Origin: Zhengitettix transpicula
Lineage: Eukaryota; Arthropoda; Insecta; Orthoptera; Tetrigidae
Assembly (NCBI GenBank): GCA_037074705.1
Contig: CM073591.1
Location: 163,894,032-163,958,031, forward strand
Reading direction: 5' to 3'
DNA: 64,000 bases
Both the position numbers and the translations under genes were made by a program. The notes beneath the pieces were generated by a model, which had not been told where the DNA came from, did not search any database, and saw only the letters and a program-made list of their open reading frames with translations. Shown one piece after another: positions 1 to 10,688 of the stretch (position 1 is its first letter; every line of letters starts with the position of its first letter).

Positions 1-1459
1 TTTCAGATTCTGCACGAATTCCAGTTCAAATTCTGAGGACACGTTCGATCGTTTGTGGCGCGTTGCTGAAAGCCTGACCAAGCGACATTTTACCCCGGCA
101 CAAGGAGTGAATGGAATGTTTGAATTTTAGGCCTACACTAGTATGGCTTGCCATAAATTTAACGAATAATTGTTATTGGAAATTGTTGCATATTCTTTCT
201 CTACCAAATTCATATAATAAAAATAATTGCACAATTCTGTATTTTGGCAAGGTTAAATTTCATGTTTCTGATTTAATTTATGTGTTTTCTTTGGTACAGT
301 AAAAATTATGGAAAATTGATATGCGAATATTTTTATTTCAAAGGATATTTGTTTTGAAAGACCTTATGAAAAGCTTTCAATCAAAACCCTGCCTGTGAAA
401 TTGAATTAAAGGATCACTACGGTTTTGTATTTGATTAATTCATAAAGTTTTATCACTGGAGAAACCAATTTTCAGTTATAATTTTTTTGAAAATGACGTT
501 AAATTTTACAAACAAAACATTACAGGAACTTTTGTCCTAATCCAGGCTGTAAGAAACCATATAATGCAAACAATCCAACCAACATTCCCAATTTGTTCTA
601 CAATCAAGGACTTAATCAATAAAGTAAACTTACAAATCCGTAATATTGAGGCTGAACGGAATTGTCAATTCACACAGTTGACATACACGAATAATGCGGC
701 TCTAAGTGTGATCAACGAACGTAAGATTTAGTATTTATTAATCATTCCAATAGTCCTCGGTCGAGTAAATAGGATACGTCATAATATAAGATTACATGAT
801 AATAATAATTACATAAGTATGGATTAAAATAATTATGGACATGTAAAAACAGTGGAATAGAAGATGGAGAAAATTGAAAGCAGGGAATATATTAATGACT
901 TCTACTCTTTAAAAAGCAATAACAAACTAAATCGAAGCAAATAATCGTATCAAGAATTAGAACTGGACACAGTAAGTTAACTCATATCCGTATCTTAAAC
1001 AAAATGGATCTCCGCAATTATGAGAATTATGTAATGTGCAACTAACAACAAGCCACATTATACAGCATAAGAGCAGAGAGAACATGTCCTGGCAAAAGGC
1101 GAGATTTACAAAATCACCAGATCAAAAACGTACGAAAAGATCATTGTAAAGTTAATTAAATTAATAAATTATTATATGGAAATTTAAATATTATGTATTT
1201 TTAAAATTCATCGAATTGAATTGTAATGTAAATGTAAGATTGTTAATGCGACTTGCTCCAGAGCAGTTTTTATAAAGAATTTTGTCTGTACGTTGTTAAA
1301 TATCAGGGATCGAAGTCAAAAGTCATCGGAATTTCTGTCTCTGTCACGCTGATTTTTTTCGGTTAGAGACAAAATAGTAGATGTTTTAAAAACCGCCCGG
1401 ACGTGGAGTTTGTTTGATTTACAGAAATACTTTTTAGCGGAAAAAAACGTTAATGTGAA
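1..1459. other. AT-rich stretch without recognisable gene
   Basis: Short open frames here are isolated and AT-rich and resemble no family I know. I see no transposon ends, no RNA gene and no simple repeat of note. Confidence 0.6.
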
Positions 1460-1461
1460 TA

Positions 1462-1617
1462 AAATTTTCTCGGGCTTCTAACCGATTTAAAAATTGTATC
1501 CGCGACGTTTCGATGACGTTTACTGTCTAACCTTTGCTAGTAGAGATGACAGAGAATGTCATCAAAACGTCGCGGATACAATTTTTCACTCGGTTAGTAG
1601 GCCAAGAAGATTTTATT
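1462..1617. repeat. Long imperfect inverted repeat with central hairpin
   Basis: Left arm about 1462-1528, right arm about 1552-1617. The inner 29 bp (from AAAAATTGTATCCGCGACG) match the reverse complement of the other arm with one mismatch, and similarity continues outward through TCTAACCGA and AATAAAAT. Between the arms, GATGAC (1545-1550) and GTCATC (1558-1563) pair around a 7-base loop and are followed by AAAACGTCGCGG. CGACGTTTCG in the left arm (1503-1512) reads CGAAACGTCG on the other strand, like the tail of the hammerhead-like motifs elsewhere in the window. It could be two inverted terminal repeats or a snap-back element. Confidence 0.75.
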
Positions 1618-2615
1618 AATTTTTTACACCGCGAAAGACAGCAATCTTTATTAACGTTGAGGATATCTTAAATTGCTATTCACAATTTGAAAATTGTTAT
1701 AACGCAAAATTTCAATCGGTCATTTTTTTACTTCCTTTAACGGCTATGTATTGGCAGGTAAACAAATTATATACTGTCAAGAGTAGGCGAGAAGATAATA
1801 TTGACGTAACCAAAAATAATTAAATAACTAAAGTTTATACGAGAGAAGTGTGTTTTAAAATCCCATTAAAGAAAAAAACATATCCTAGCTGTATAGTACG
1901 ATAGAACCCGTAGAAAAATGCTTATTCCTATAAGGCTGGCACAGAGCTAGATTCAGTAAAGAAAGAAGTAAATTTGGAAGAAAAATCAGATAATACCATC
2001 GTCGAATGTTGTAGTCTAATATAACAAAACATAATTGAGGTTGTAAAGAATCCAAATTTGGTATTGTGATTCATGTAAGAAAAGGATTTATCGTGAATGT
2101 TTTGTGCATATAATGGACAACCATCTTCCTTGCCTTACCGCGATTTCGAATGGCAAATTCATACTTAGACACTAATATTATATAATGAATCACCAATATT
2201 AATTAATGCAAGCATCTAGAATTTTTTTAAGTTTGAGAACGAGAAGTCACCTACAAGGCTGGGTACTGAACTTCCAAGATTGTTACGTAATTAATAATGG
2301 CACATTGAGTAAGAATTTATGTAGTAAATTTGTGCTAAAAATGGATATTTTATTATATCTATATTTAACACACATTAATGGTTTAATAATCAATTGTAAA
2401 AGTGTGAAAATATACTTAATTTTTCTCAAATAAATATTTCATACGAGAATTAATTTTTTTTTGAATTTATGTTAATTCCCTAAAATAAAGTAATTTGACT
2501 TAAACTTACGTAAATAGTTTTTCTGTTTAACATACAACTAAACGAGACCCATTTTATTAATATTATCAGCCATATTATTAAAATTATAAGATTTAGTAAA
2601 ATTTTGGTAAACAGA
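1618..2615. other. AT-rich stretch, nothing recognised
   Basis: I see no coding similarity, RNA gene or repeat boundary. A 75-codon open frame at 2206-2433 is AT-rich and lacks family features. Confidence 0.55.
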
Positions 2616-2619
2616 TAAG

Positions 2620-2720
2620 TAACAAAAACACAGGAAAAAATTGACCAAAGAAACAAGTGTTGAAGAAACTTTGTGTGGTATTTATTTTATCATTTAATTT
2701 TGTCATTTATTTGGCTACTT
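2620..2720 (+). repeat. Dispersed repeat family C, copy 1 (degenerate)
   Basis: It contains TTGAAGAAACTTTGTGTGGTA followed by TTATTTTATCA and TTTGGCTA, the diagnostic 3' part of a repeat seen six times here (also near 12.9, 20.9, 31.4, 52.2 and 57.3 kb). The middle segment present in better copies is deleted. It is probably the 3' part of an old retroposon. Confidence 0.5.
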
Positions 2721-2769
2721 CTTTATCAATTTAGTACAAATTATATATAACAAACATGGCTCGGTTTAT

Positions 2770-2788
2770 CCCCCCCCCCCAAAAAAAA
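2770..2788. repeat. Homopolymer junction C11-A8
   Basis: Eleven C are followed directly by eight A. A similar C-run to A-run junction ends a family A copy near 51.87 kb. From here to about 3521 I see nothing else but AT-rich DNA. Confidence 0.7.
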
Positions 2789-3521
2789 TAAACCTGGTTA
2801 AATTTAATTTGAACAACATTAATTTGAATTTAAATAGCATATTTCTCGTGTGTGTAAGCGACTAAAAATATTCTTCATCCTAGCAGAAATTTTTCTATTC
2901 ATTAAAAATATCATCTAAAAAATATTTCGCCAGTAAGCCCTTTGTTTAGTGTTTTAAAATTCCAATAAACCGGATTTGTACTGCGCTTTTCAATTATTCT
3001 TCGCCCGACTCAATAACGTTGTATTTCTCAAACATGTTACAGAAGCAGGTTTCAAAACAATTTGTATGCTTCCCCATCGTTAATCTCCTCTTCCTGGTTT
3101 TTGTTCCGACTTCAGTGTTCGTTGTACATCGCACCTCATTTGCGAGCAAGCCGTGCGTAAATAACTAACAAGTGTGCCAGTAACGAGTGGGTTGGCAGCC
3201 CTGGCTAACTAGAGGGCCAGCTCGTTAATAAAACATACAGCAGGCTCAGACCTTGAAGATAAGGTATTTGAGAAACATATATATCACTGAATCTATGTTT
3301 ACAAAAACAAAACATACTTATGTACGTGCCTGCAACCTTATAGTGCTATTACAGAACTTCGAAATATTTGCAAGTTTCCTACAACAATAATTCCAAAAAT
3401 ATTATGAGAAAGTTATCCTTTGCTTACGTTCATGTATTATTCTGATAACAGTTGCTTAATCAAGTAAATAGGTCCGCTTTATGTCGTAATCCTTTTTTTA
3501 CAGTAATTTTAGAGTTATGCA

Positions 3522-3998
3522 CATTTTTAGGGTAGACGCATGGTCGCAACTCCCCTTTAATACCATAGGAAGGAATTTGAAAAGGGGGATGCAGAAGGGT
3601 GTAGAAAGGTAGCGAAGGGTTAACTAGGGCCCCCGGGCTATATTTTAAGGATCCTACCCGGCATTCGCCTAAAGAAATGCAGGGAAAATCCTAGAAAAAC
3701 CTGCATCAGGTATGTTGGTCATTGGGTACTTGTCCCACGCCCTTCAGATGGCGCTAAAGGCGTTGGCTGTTGGGACGCAGCATTCTCTTCTCCGTTCATT
3801 GACCAGTTTAGGAGGCAGCTGGCCGACTGTTCCGATGGAAATAGCGAACAGCTCTTACCGTACGCTCAAGGTCGCCGACTTCGCAACATACACCTCTAAA
3901 AACAGGCCGAAGTGCCTCGGCTTGTGGTAACCTTAGTTTAAAAACGGAGAGACAAAAAGGCATCCCCAAAGTTAGTCATCTCCGTTTCTTTTAAGGCA
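3522..3998 (-). mobile_element. GC-rich retroposon family A, copy 1
   Basis: Reverse-strand copy. Read on the minus strand it runs from a degenerate 5' region through the family landmarks (GGTTACCACAAGCCGAGGCA, GCCAGCTGCCTCCTAAACTG, CCCGGGGGCCCTAGTTAACC, CCTTTAAT...GGGGAGTTG) to a short tail TAAAAA. The 3' end has a small deletion between GGGGAGTTG and the tail. It is much more GC-rich than its surroundings. Open frames of 60-80 codons occur on both strands of most copies but are not conserved, so I treat it as non-coding. Confidence 0.85.
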
Positions 3999-3999
3999 T

Positions 4000-4768
4000 A
4001 AGATATTGCGGGGAACAGTTCAAATAACAAATGGGTTGAATTAAATAATGGTGTGTAACAGCCACTCAACCTTATAAATGCTAGAATAATGTATTAATAA
4101 AGAAAGCACTACAATTCAACGAAAGAACCGTCTAAATGTGACAACTCATTTATTTTTACGTGATGTTCCAGAATACTGATGTAATATCTGGGACAAAAAA
4201 AGTTATCGTTTTTATCATGCAAATGATATAGTTTGAATGATTTGAACTCAATTTTTATTAAAATTGAAAGAATGAACTTCGATTTCAAGCACAATAATTC
4301 ATCAGAGACTTTATTCACTGCTTGAAAAAAATTTCATATCTCTCCGTTTAATATGCAAGGAAGTAAATATACATTTTTAGGATTCAGTGAAGGGATATTT
4401 TTCACATTTTCTGCACAAAGATAAAAGATTCACGTTCAAGCAACAATTTTCTAACTAATGAGAGTTCGCATCTCTGCTCTACACACGCAAAAAAAATTTA
4501 GTAGAGAAAAGTTGAAAACCACGCAGTAACGATATAAACAAACAAAAACTTTCATGGAACAAAGTTGAAAACCAAGCAATAAAGCTATAATTTTCACCGC
4601 TAGTTCACATTTTAATATATCTTTTTCATATCAGCTGAATACGCTACAAAAACTCATCGAAGTTAAATACCAATATTCAGAGCAGACGTCAAAGTTATTT
4701 TTAGACGAGACTATATTGATTCAGCATAAAACAACGGTCAGTTTATTATAGACATACTGCCAAAAAAA
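4000..4768. other. AT-rich spacer, nothing recognised
   Basis: There are only short AT-rich open frames, with no repeat landmark. Confidence 0.5.
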
Positions 4769-5322
4769 ATTTTTTTAGGGCAACAGGTTACATGACGGTA
4801 ATCCACGTTGGGCAACTCCCCTTTAATAGCATAGGAAGGGATTTAAAAGGGGGGATGCGGAAGAGTAGAGGAAGGTAGCCGAGGGTTAACTAGGGCCCCC
4901 GGGCTATATTTTAAAGATCCTACCCGGTATTCGCCTAAAGAAATGCAGAGAAAACCCTAGAAAATCCTGCATCAGGTAGGTCGGGCATTGGGTTCTTGTC
5001 CCATTCCCGTCCGATAGCGGGAGAGGAGTTTGCTGTGGGGACGTAGCATTCCCTTCTCCGTGCCTCGACCAGTTTAGGACGCAGCTGGCCGATTATTCCA
5101 ATGCGAATAGCGGACAACTCTTACCGTATGCCAAAGGTCTGTGACCCCGGAACATACACCTCTCAGAACAGGCCAAGGTGCCTCAGCTTGTGGGGACCTT
5201 AGTTCAAAAACGGAGAGGAAAAGGCATCCCCAAAGGTAGCCCCTTCGTAACTCTCCTACAAGTTTCTGCCTGCGAGAGAACATCCCTCGCAGGTTACCTG
5301 CGAGAGAATCCTCTCGCAGGCT
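4769..5322 (-). mobile_element. Family A, copy 2, with doubled 5' hairpin
   Basis: Near full-length reverse-strand copy with an oligo(T) start at 4769 (poly(A) tail on its own strand). The 5' terminal hairpin CCTGCGAGA...TCTCGCAGG occurs twice in tandem (5297-5320 and 5269-5293), unlike all other copies. The segment next to the inner hairpin (minus-strand GCAGAAACTTGTAGGAGAG...) matches copy 9 rather than copies 3 and 13, so it marks a second 5' subfamily. CAAAAAAAATT on the left and CAAAAAATT on the right may be a target-site duplication, but low complexity makes this uncertain. Confidence 0.9.
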
Positions 5323-5639
5323 TTGGGGGACAAAAAATTCTACAGTAAGAAAAAAATATATAATCTTATTTTAGTAAATAGCTGTAAGAATGTAACAATG
5401 CCTGACAGAAATATTTTGTAGGGAAACAATCCTGTTAAGTAACGTAAATCAACCAACTTATTGTACAGCTTTCAATACAATTAATTTAAAATATTCAACT
5501 TGGTATGCATAAAAATTGATTCATGTCTATGAAATTATTTTATATTTTATAAAAAGTGTTCTATTAAATTCAAATGTTTTTAATAATATATTTATAAATA
5601 TATTATTTCATAATTTAGTATCCTATGGGTCAATTTGTA

Positions 5640-5772
5640 GACGCCCGTTATTGGCGTTGGTAGGAAACTCTCCGGCGTGAGGTCGTCTGATGATTGAAAC
5701 ACAACGTTCATGCCCTCGCTGGGATTCGATTGGGGCCTCTGTGAAGCGACGTCGTCACATCACAGCAGGACA
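5640..5772 (-). repeat. tRNA-related SINE fragment
   Basis: The plus strand reads CCCTCGCTGGGATTCGATTG then CCTCTGTGAAGCGACG. This is the reverse complement of a tRNA-like head with a degenerate B box, of the same type as the better copies near 16.2 and 31.0 kb. The surroundings (5323-5640) show nothing else. Confidence 0.5.
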
Positions 5773-6049
5773 TAAAACTTAGGATTTCGAAAATAATATT
5801 TAATTCCCATCTTTCAACTGATTAAAATGCTTAGTATTGGCAGTATAGGATGTTTAGTCGCACTGAGAGCAACAAAATCCAAAATAGTAGTTACAGAAAC
5901 CAGGTAAACTTTCTAAATAATTGCAAAATTTTATTGGAAAAATTCTACAACGTATTATTACAAATCGCCTCTAATACTTCTGTTTAAAAAACTCCATTTA
6001 ATACCCACCCATCAATTTAGTTTCCCAGAAACTACTTTCCACCACTGAC

Positions 6050-7010
6050 GCCATCTTCAAATTCAATTCTTCCAACCCACAGCAGCCTTGTTCGTGGACA
6101 TTGAAAAAGCCTACGATACGATGTGGCTGGAAGAACTTGTATACAAACTCTTACACAACTTAAACAATCCAATTATTACGCCTTCCTAATAGACAGATCC
6201 TGCCTTACGTCCATTAATGATAAACACTCTTCTTTCTTCATCCCTTACGCTGGATTCTCCCAAAGGTCAATCTCCTATTCTTTTCAACATGACCAACGCT
6301 TCCGGCGGTACTTTCCCAGTACGCCGACGATACCATCTCCTGGACATCAGACAAAAATCCGAATAACCTCGTAACTCTCCACGAACTGCTCTACAAGTGG
6401 AGTGTCAAACTCAACCCTACCAAAACCTCCTTTGTACTATTCCGGCACCGAAACTATCCTGTTCAGTACATCGAGAAAAATATCTGTATTGTTTTCTAGA
6501 ACCAACTAATCTCCCCTTGCACCTCGGCCACATACGTCGGGATTCAACTAAACCAAATCCTCACCCTGATCCCATATGTCCAACTACTCAGAAAACGCGT
6601 CAACCAAAGATTTAACCTGATGAAATGTCTACGTACCAGAACTGGCTCCTATCATCCTAAAACCCTCCTACATATATAGAAAACATTCACCGGAATAACA
6701 GCCACATATTTCTACTTTCATACCACCACATCACCTTCAATCTCTAAGAGCCCTGAAAATGTTTTCTCCGATTCTGTCTTTCGCTTCTATGACCATCCAT
6801 CAACCTAGTCCAACACCATTGCTTCTAAATTTCTATACTTTGCACCAACGTCTTGACCATCTCCGTCCATCATACAGCCACAGATCCATAAAAAATATCT
6901 CATACGTTCTATCCATGAAAAACATCTCAAAAGTTCTATCCATTTCCAGCATCCCATAAGCTTTGGACTGAGACTTATATTCAAACATGAAGAATTTCCG
7001 AAAATTAAGT
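6050..7010 (+). pseudogene. Jockey-like LINE reverse transcriptase, decayed, 5' part
   Basis: This is a reverse transcriptase of the jockey type, broken by frameshifts and stops. Near 6088 the translation reads ALFVDIEKAYDTMW, the catalytic A motif with its aspartate. A shifted frame near 6195-6260 gives INDKHSSFFIPYAG, matching the segment before the GVPQG motif. Near 6310 QYADDT carries the catalytic YADD box, followed by TSDKNPNNLVTLHELLYKWS. Further on, LLRKRVNQRFNLMKCLR and HPKTLLH match the region after the palm. The endonuclease and 5' end are missing. A mariner copy interrupts the element and it resumes at 7729. The strong C over G bias on the plus strand fits jockey elements. It cannot be active. 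Confidence 0.85.
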
Positions 7011-7728
7011 ACCGTTCCGACAAAAAATCTCATAAAAGCTTTTTTTTTCAAAACAAAATTTATTTTTACAAGAAAGAGCATTTCTAAAACTAATTTTCTG
7101 CTTAGTGACCACCATTGTTCAGACATTTGTCATAGCGGGATATCGACTTTTGTATGCCATATTGATAGACAGATGTCTCCCTAGAACTCAGCCACCGTTT
7201 AAAACGATTTTTTGCTCCATCATCGCAGTTAAAGCGCCTTCCTTTAAAATCATGCTTCAGGAACAAGTGGTAGTCAGAAGGTGAGATATCGGGACTATAC
7301 GACGGGTGATGGAACTGCTCCCAACCGAATTGTTGGATGAGGTTTCGAGTGACACCAGCAGAATGGAGACGTGGGTCGTCATGAAGAAACACAATGCCTT
7401 GACTGAACATTCCACGTCTTCTGTTTTCAATTGCGCGCTGAAGTTTTCTTAATATATCACAGTATCCTACCACCTCTGGGAAGGAACTCAACACGGATAA
7501 TGCCCTGTCTGTCCCATAACACGGTGCAATGGTGGTCAACAGTGGCTGTCCTCATTGTCGGCATCTTCCTATGAAGAGGGCATACGAAAATTGGTTTCCT
7601 GTTGTCACAAATATCTGAACAATAGTGACAACTATGTATCGAAATAGTTTAAGAAATTATTTTACATGTAAGAATAAAATTGGTTTTGAAAACAATGTTT
7701 TTATAAGTTTTTTCCAAGACGCTTCTTT
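7011..7728 (-). mobile_element. Internally deleted mariner inside the jockey-like LINE
   Basis: About 0.7 kb, compared with roughly 1.3 kb for a whole mariner. Terminal inverted repeats are visible: 7012-7073 on the left, with AAAAAATCTCATAAAAGC, matches the reverse complement of about 7667-7725 (AAAAAACTTATAAAAAC), and CAAAACAAAATTTAT pairs with CAAAACCAATTTTAT. TA flanks near 7010 and 7726 fit the TA target duplication of this superfamily but are not conclusive in AT-rich DNA. LINE sequence resumes on the right. The N-terminal half of the transposase is lost. Confidence 0.8.
7102..7580 (-). pseudogene. mariner transposase, C-terminal catalytic half
   Basis: The transposase cuts and rejoins the element ends using a DDD catalytic triad. 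The open part (7539 down to 7102) is preceded, in another frame, by the segment ATVDHHCTVLWDRQGI. In the open frame FLHDDPRLHSA holds the second catalytic D, LIQQFGWEQF follows, and YSPDISPSDYHLF holds the third D. Counting gives 34 residues between these two aspartates, the D34D spacing that defines mariner. The tail YDKCLNNGGH matches the family C-terminus. HDD replaces the usual HDN. The N-terminal DNA-binding domain and first catalytic aspartate are absent and there is a frameshift, so this is a dead copy. Confidence 0.9.
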
Positions 7729-7960
7729 ATTTCCGGACACGCCTCCTATAAACATCTACTGGAAATCATCCTCCAAAACCTGAAAACAAATACATCAAGA
7801 CATATAAATTCCAAATTTCCCTCCATACTATAACCTGCCCAAATCAGATCGTTGAAAATCATAGCTTCAACTGGAAAGTGTCACTTGGTTTCTTTCCCCT
7901 GCTCCAAAACAATATAAACAAAATCTGCGCCAATCACCACCCTGAATACTATTAGTGTTT
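7729..7960 (+). pseudogene. Jockey-like LINE, 3' part after the mariner insertion
   Basis: C-rich coding-strand sequence typical of the C-terminus of jockey-like ORF2. A stretch near 7805-7875 (AATTTCCCTCCATACTATAA and on) aligns by eye with 29875-29950, a second relic of the same family. Stops are present. 7961-8460 is AT-rich with no feature seen. Confidence 0.55.
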
Positions 7961-8477
7961 AAAAATAATTAGAATGTATGTGACCTTTATATCAAAATAA
8001 TGAAAGAACCTTTATACCAAATGCAATGCAGAAGGGTTACTCGCCCTCTAACGGCAACGATACCATCATCAACGTGACTCACGACTGACTGTTAAAAGAA
8101 AAAATTATTTTAAAATACACTGAATTCATATTACAAACTTCGAACTTCATTCGCAAAATAAGTTGAAAAGACACAATTTGTGTTCTAGGACTTGTTGGAT
8201 TAGTAGTATTAGATTTGCAATTGTTATTAAAGAAGCGCGCGCGCTCAGGTGTAGAAGTCACTTCATTTTGAAGGATACGTAACTTCGTTCTAAGTAAATT
8301 GGTTTTTCAACGTTCCTCAATCTTTCGCGATACGCTTTCTGCCAATGCAATATCGATAATTTCAATTTTTATAACATAATTTTCTGAATAATATTTATCT
8401 CCTGCAGTCTAGACTATCAGTGATGACATAATAGTTTCTTGTGAAACAATTGCCTGTTTTGGAAGGAACATTCCCAG

Positions 8478-9020
8478 GAAGGAAGCCTGCGAGAGGATTT
8501 CTCGCAGGTGAACCTTCCCAGAGAGCTCTGGCGGGGGCTACCTTTGGGGATGCTCTCACATCTCTCTGGTTTTTTTGAACTAAGGTTCCCACATGCCGAG
8601 GCACCTTGGTCTGTTTTGAGAGGTGTATGTTCCGGGGTCGCAGACCTTGGGCATACGGCAAGAGTTGTCCGCTATTCCTATTGGAATAGTCGGCCAGCTG
8701 CCTCCTAAACAGGCCAAGGCATGGCGAGGGGTAAGCTGCGTCCCCACAGCAAACTCCTCTCCCGCTATCGGAAGGGCGTGGGACAAGTACCCAATGCCCG
8801 ACCTACCCGATGCAGGTTTTTCTAAGGTTTTCCCTGCATTCCTTTAGGCGAATGCCGGGTAGGATCCTTAAAATATAGCCCGGGGGCCCTAGTTAACCCT
8901 TGGCTACCTTCCTCTACCCTTCCGCATCCCCCCTTTCAAATCCCTTCCTATGCTATTAAAGGGGAGTTGCCCTAAGTGGATTACCCTCATGTAGCCTATT
9001 GCCCTAAAAAAAAAAAAAAA
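8478..9020 (+). mobile_element. Family A, copy 3: full-length, with 14-bp TSD
   Basis: This is the best reference copy, 543 bp. It begins GAAGGAAG, then the hairpin CCTGCGAGA-loop-TCTCGCAGG, then TGAACCTTCCCAGAGAGCTC. The body contains AAGGTTCCCACATGCCGAGG, GTCGGCCAGCTGCCTCC, CCCGGGGGCCCTAGTTAACC and TTAAAGGGGAGTTGCCC. It ends GTAGCCTATTGCCCT plus about 15 A. It is flanked by an identical 14-bp direct repeat AGGAACATTCCCAG at 8464-8477 and 9021-9034. Poly(A) tail plus a long target-site duplication means mobilisation by a LINE machinery. It inserted into family A copy 4, next to that copy's 5' end. I could not find convincing tRNA A and B boxes or a 5S or 7SL head, so the origin of the 5' region is open. 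Confidence 0.95.
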
Positions 9021-9535
9021 AGGAACATTCCCAGAGAGCTCTGGCGGAGGCTACCTTTGGGGATGCGTTCACATCTCTGGTTATATTGAACTAAGGTTCC
9101 CACATACCGAGGTACCTCGGCCTATTTTGAGAGGTACATGTTCCGAAGTCGCAGACCTTGGGCATACGGTAAGAGTTGTCCGCTATTCCTATTGGAATAG
9201 TCGGGCAGCTGTCTCCTAAACCGGTCAAGGCACGGCGAGGGGAAACCGACCCCACAGCTAACACCTCTCCCGCCATCGGAAGGGCGTGGGACAAGTACCC
9301 AATGCCCGACCTACCTAATGTCAGTTTTTCTAGGGTTTTCCCTGCATCACTTTTAGGCCAATTGCCGGGTAGGAATCCTTAAACCATAGCCTGAGGGTCC
9401 TAGTAAAAACCTTGGCTACCTTCCCCTACCCTTCCACATCCCCCCTTTCAAATCCCTTCCTATGCTATTAAAGGGGAGACGGCACCGTGTGGATTACCCT
9501 CATATACCCTGTTACGCTAAAAAAAATAATAATAC
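9021..9535 (+). mobile_element. Family A, copy 4, host of copy 3
   Basis: Starts with the right target repeat AGGAACATTCCCAGAGAGCT, an altered form of the family's TGAACCTTCCCAGAGAGCTC, and ends at CTAAAAAAAATAATAATA. Its first bases lie at about 8461-8477, to the left of copy 3. The 5' hairpin is absent, so the copy is slightly 5' truncated or was hit at its boundary. Landmarks diverge more than in copy 3, as expected for an older copy. Confidence 0.9.
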
Positions 9536-9541
9536 AATTTT

Positions 9542-9800
9542 CAGCAAACCCCTCTCCCGCTATCGGAATGATGTGGGATAAGTACCAAATACCCGCTCCA
9601 CCTGATGCCGGTTTTTCTAGGTTTTTCCCTGCATCACTTTTAGGCGAATGCCGGGTAGGATCCTTAAACTATAGCCCGGGGGCCCCAAATAACCCTTGGC
9701 AACCTTCCTCTACCCTTCCGCATCCCCAATTTCAAATTCCTTCCTATGCTATTAAAGGGGAGTTGTCACCATGTGGATTGTTACATCTAAAAAAAATAAT
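9542..9800 (+). mobile_element. Family A, copy 5 (5' truncated)
   Basis: Begins in mid-element at CAGCAAACCCCTCTCCCGCT and runs to GTGGATTGTTACATCTAAAAA. It follows copy 4 head-to-tail. 5' truncation is usual for target-primed reverse transcription. Confidence 0.85.
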
Positions 9801-10361
9801 AGGTATATTTTGGTCTCTGCATAATTTCTTCATCAGTAACTATAGTCATTTTTCCTATCTTATACTTTAATGCCTAAGTGGCCCTTGTTTTTCAACGCTG
9901 AATTTGTTATGATGTGTTTGTGTGCGTAGATGACTCAATGGCATCTTCTGATTGTTTTATCGATAATTACATGGAGTATTAAATGCCTAGTAATTAACGG
10001 TATGTAATATATAAATGGTTAATAAAATGTTATATTTCCAAAGTACTGTAGTTCATTTATGGGTTGCATTTACGTTTACTATATCACCGAAGAAAATTGT
10101 ACCTAAATGGTTCAATTCTGTCAACGCGGCCTCTCAGAATGGCGTATCGAAGAGAACTCATTGCGTGTTCGTGGTGATGTTGGTGGTGATTTTAACACTG
10201 CACAAAACGTGTAGTGTAGTTTTATTAAAATATTGAATGTATCTAGAATTTTTTTTCTGAAAGGAATTTTTTTTCACACAGATTTGCGGAGTGCGACAAT
10301 GTCTCGTCAAAGTACGATATCTAACTAGTAGCTACGGATAAAAATGTCACATTCGACTTTT
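9801..10361. other. Intergenic, nothing assigned
   Basis: There is a 73-codon open frame at 10015-10236 with no family I recognise. The GC content of 10110-10190 is somewhat higher than the surroundings, which may mark an old repeat. Confidence 0.4.
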
Positions 10362-10688
10362 ACGGTAAGAGTTTCCTATTGGAATAGACGGCCAGCTGTC
10401 TCGTAAACTGGTCGAGGCACAGAAAACCCGTATCCCGCCATCTGAAGGGCGTGGGACAAGTACCCAATAACGGACCTACCCGATAAAGGTTTTCTAGGGT
10501 TCACCCTGCATCACTTTTAGGCGAATACCGGGTAGGATCCTTAAAGTATAGTCCGGGAGTCCTAGTTAACGCTTGGCTACGTTCCTCTACCCTTCCACAT
10601 CCCCCCTTTCAAATCCCTTCCTATGCTATTACCGGGGAGTTTCTACCTCGTGGATTACCCTCAAGTAGCCTGTTACTCTAATAAAAAA
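10362..10688 (+). mobile_element. Family A, copy 6 (5' truncated)
   Basis: Starts at ACGGTAAGAGTTTCCTATTGG, passes the CCGGGTAGGATCCTTAAA block and ends GTAGCCTGTTACTCTAATAAAAAA. A short internal deletion follows GTCGAGGCACAG. 10689-11944 is AT-rich and without recognisable features. Confidence 0.85.
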
